A stretch of 64,000 nucleotides of DNA from positions 124,001 to 188,000 of the forward strand of contig CAMEJJ010000001.1 of NCBI GenBank assembly GCA_945919795.1. The letters run 5' to 3'. The translations under genes and the position numbers were made by a program. Below are positions 62,206-64,000 of the stretch, piece by piece. Each line of letters starts with the position of its first letter. Positions within the stretch are counted from its first letter, which is position 1. Source of the stretch: an uncultured Lachnospiraceae bacterium (GTDB lineage: Bacteria; Bacillota; Clostridia; Lachnospirales; Lachnospiraceae). Under the pieces are notes generated by a model, which was given only the letters and a program-made list of their open reading frames with translations, made no database searches and had not been told where the DNA came from.

Positions 62206-63984
62206 CTACTCTTTCTCTGTTCTATGCAGTTTCCGGCCCATGGTCCGAAGTGGTTTTGTTATTTTCCAGGAATTTGAATTCTCCATCGTATGGAGTTCTT
62301 CCTTAAGCAGTCGAATCGTTTCTTCTAATCCTGCAATATAATCGCTTTGCTGCTCTAATTCCGCATTTTGCTGTTCCAATTTCTCTTTTTGCTGTTTCAG
62401 TTCCACATAAGCCGCCATCGCATCATTGGCATCTGCCACGGATTCATTGTGCTCTTTTTTTGCAGTATCAAGTTGATAATAATCGCCATTTCGAGCGTCT
62501 TCATAATCCTTATCTACGCTCTCATAAAATGCAATCTTTTCATCATCCAAATCAAAATGTCCATAAAAATCCTTTTGTTTCAGACGTTTCGATCTATTCT
62601 TTGAGCCCTCCCGATAGTGATTCAGTGCACGATAAATCACATATTGTTCATCCATGCCTGCAACCGGTGTCCGGCTATTCTCATAAATCCATTCGCAATC
62701 CATCAAATACCACTTTTCAGCGGAAATCATGATATTTGACGGCAATATTTGTGGATTGATATATTGTGTTGAAACTCTTTTTATTCTCGCCACAAATAAA
62801 TCAAATACTTCGTAAAATAAATCCATTCTGTCTGAAAACAGATACTTATCCAATAAAGAATCCAATGTGATACCATCCACAAACGAAAAGGATCTTTCCC
62901 CATCTCTGTTTATCATGCTTGGGAAAAACAACCCACTTTCCTCGCATGATACCTGCATCGTATGAGCATTCTCAAAAATGTCTTCTACGTGCTTTTTGCC
63001 GGAATCATCACAGGATGTTTTGGTAATATAGAATTCTCCATCCGCATCTTTCAGAATCTTTGTTACAACCGTATATTCCGGTCTTCGGTCATTGGAAAAG
63101 CCGGCAAACACGATCTGTGCTTCCTTATCCTCTTGCATTAATGCATCAATCTGTGAATTATTCAAGATAACTTCAAAAGAATTGGATATTTCCTCAAAAA
63201 CCCCCAATTCAATTGCTTTATCAAAAGCAGATGTTTCATCAAATAAGCGCATCCGTGCCTGATCCAAATTATTATCGTTTTGATATAAGGCGCCTTTTTG
63301 TGGAAGAATCTCATCCGAATAGATATCCAACGGAAGTTTATAATCCGGATAAGGATAATAAAATTGATAATCAGAAAAACCGGCCTGTTCAAACAGATTA
63401 CACAGTTCTTTCTTATCAAAAGTCCGCACTCCAAAAGATGAAGAATAATGATCCAATCCTTCACCAATCCGGGAAACATGATCCTCCTTACAGCCTGCAA
63501 GGTACTTCATACCAATGCGATTTTCAATCGCAATCACAATCCTGCCATCCGGTTTCAGATGCTGTTTCATGCGTTTTAAAAATTCCGTGTATGGGGATTT
63601 GCCGCCGATATAATTTTCTGCATACTCAAATACACCAATCAAAGTGATATAATCATATTTTTCAGACAAATTGGGTTCAATATCCGTAAAATTTCCAACT
63701 TTGATTTCAATATTATCGTATTGTTTGTTGCGGTTTGCATTAATCAGACTTCTTTTTTTAGACAATTCAATACAAGTTACATGATCTGCCATTTTCGCAA
63801 GCGCACCGGTAACAGCTCCGCAACCGGAACCAATTTCTAAAACACTTTGCGACTTTTTAATCGGGAGCCAGGATACGATATTGTGACGAATGTGGGAAAA
63901 ATGATATAAAAAAGGCCAGCTGTAATGCTCTCTAATCATCCTGTTTAACTCTCTCTCCTCACATCTTTGGACAATCGAAAGCAT
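62206..63984 (-). CDS. SAM-dependent methyltransferase with kinase-like domain and coiled coil (start uncertain)
   Basis: At least 592 residues. VLEIGSGCGAVTGALAK is a clean SAM-binding motif I, followed by CIELSKKR and LIGVFEYAENY. A middle region (about 230-445) resembles a kinase-type fold (ILPSNIMISAEKWYLMDCEWIYE). A C-terminal coiled coil (about 490-565) ends in NSNSWKITKPLRTMGRKL. An ATG at 63984 has GAGG just upstream, but the frame remains open to the window edge and may extend into a longer N-terminus. It is six bases upstream of the giant glycosyltransferase, with which it shares the same N-terminal plan. It may methylate the growing chain end to stop or tune polymer length. Confidence 0.85.
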   Translation of the reverse strand: MLSIVQRCEERELNRMIREHYSWPFLYHFSHIRHNIVSWLPIKKSQSVLEIGSGCGAVTGALAKMADHVTCIELSKKRSLINANRNKQYDNIEIKVGNFTDIEPNLSEKYDYITLIGVFEYAENYIGGKSPYTEFLKRMKQHLKPDGRIVIAIENRIGMKYLAGCKEDHVSRIGEGLDHYSSSFGVRTFDKKELCNLFEQAGFSDYQFYYPYPDYKLPLDIYSDEILPQKGALYQNDNNLDQARMRLFDETSAFDKAIELGVFEEISNSFEVILNNSQIDALMQEDKEAQIVFAGFSNDRRPEYTVVTKILKDADGEFYITKTSCDDSGKKHVEDIFENAHTMQVSCEESGLFFPSMINRDGERSFSFVDGITLDSLLDKYLFSDRMDLFYEVFDLFVARIKRVSTQYINPQILPSNIMISAEKWYLMDCEWIYENSRTPVAGMDEQYVIYRALNHYREGSKNRSKRLKQKDFYGHFDLDDEKIAFYESVDKDYEDARNGDYYQLDTAKKEHNESVADANDAMAAYVELKQQKEKLEQQNAELEQQSDYIAGLEETIRLLKEELHTMENSNSWKITKPLRTMGRKLHRTEKE

Positions 63985-64000
63985 CTCATCCTCAATGGTG

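Overview
The window is AT-rich, with strong AGGAGG-type ribosome binding sites and dense operons joined by ATGA overlaps. It carries spore-linked protein families (Csp-like subtilase, CotH kinase, PdaB-like deacetylase) and Gram-positive envelope families (LytR-CpsA-Psr, LTA-synthase-like, CDP-glycerol glycerophosphotransferase). Together these point to a Firmicute of the class Clostridia, most likely a Lachnospiraceae-type gut or rumen anaerobe. No rRNA, tRNA, CRISPR array, insertion sequence or prophage was seen.

Layout. 1-11.8 kb: a truncated MBOAT acyltransferase with a 41-residue membrane peptide, a polysaccharide deacetylase, a zinc-ribbon membrane protein with a small partner, a hybrid histidine kinase facing a single-domain response regulator, a CgeB-like glycosyltransferase, and two divergent polytopic membrane proteins. 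11.8-21.8 kb: carbamate kinase, then a minus-strand run of rhamnosyltransferase-like GT2, glmS, a 36-bp tandem repeat, HtrA protease, ClpX with a long acidic N-terminus, Csp-like subtilase and a signal peptidase II. 22-64 kb: a very large cell-surface polysaccharide locus, almost all on the minus strand.

The polysaccharide locus holds the full dTDP-L-rhamnose pathway (rmlA, rmlB, rmlC, rmlD), UDP-galactopyranose mutase, an alpha-phosphoglucomutase, an initiating undecaprenyl-phosphate sugar transferase, an LCP ligase, many GT2 enzymes (several in multidomain fusions), GtrA and flippase-like membrane proteins, and a GH25 muramidase. Phosphate-handling enzymes run through it: a sulfatase/LTA-synthase-like transferase, a YidC-like domain fused to a glycerophosphotransferase domain, a cytidylyltransferase-like domain fused to a CobD/HisC-like PLP enzyme, an APH-like kinase, a HAD phosphatase, CotH kinase, and a VTC polyphosphate-polymerase-type protein with DUF4956. 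The simplest reading is a rhamnose-rich wall polysaccharide with phosphodiester-linked substituents, assembled here and attached to peptidoglycan by LCP enzymes.

The most unusual items are the YidC-glycerophosphotransferase fusion in a promoter-defined four-gene operon with rmlC, the cytidylyltransferase/CobD-like fusion, the CotH-VTC-DUF4956 set interrupted by a PD-(D/E)XK gene, the acidic ClpX in an envelope-protease operon, a family of related intergenic elements lying in one orientation ahead of the sugar operons, a probably leaderless lepB, and unrelated short tandem repeats filling several intergenic gaps right after stop codons.
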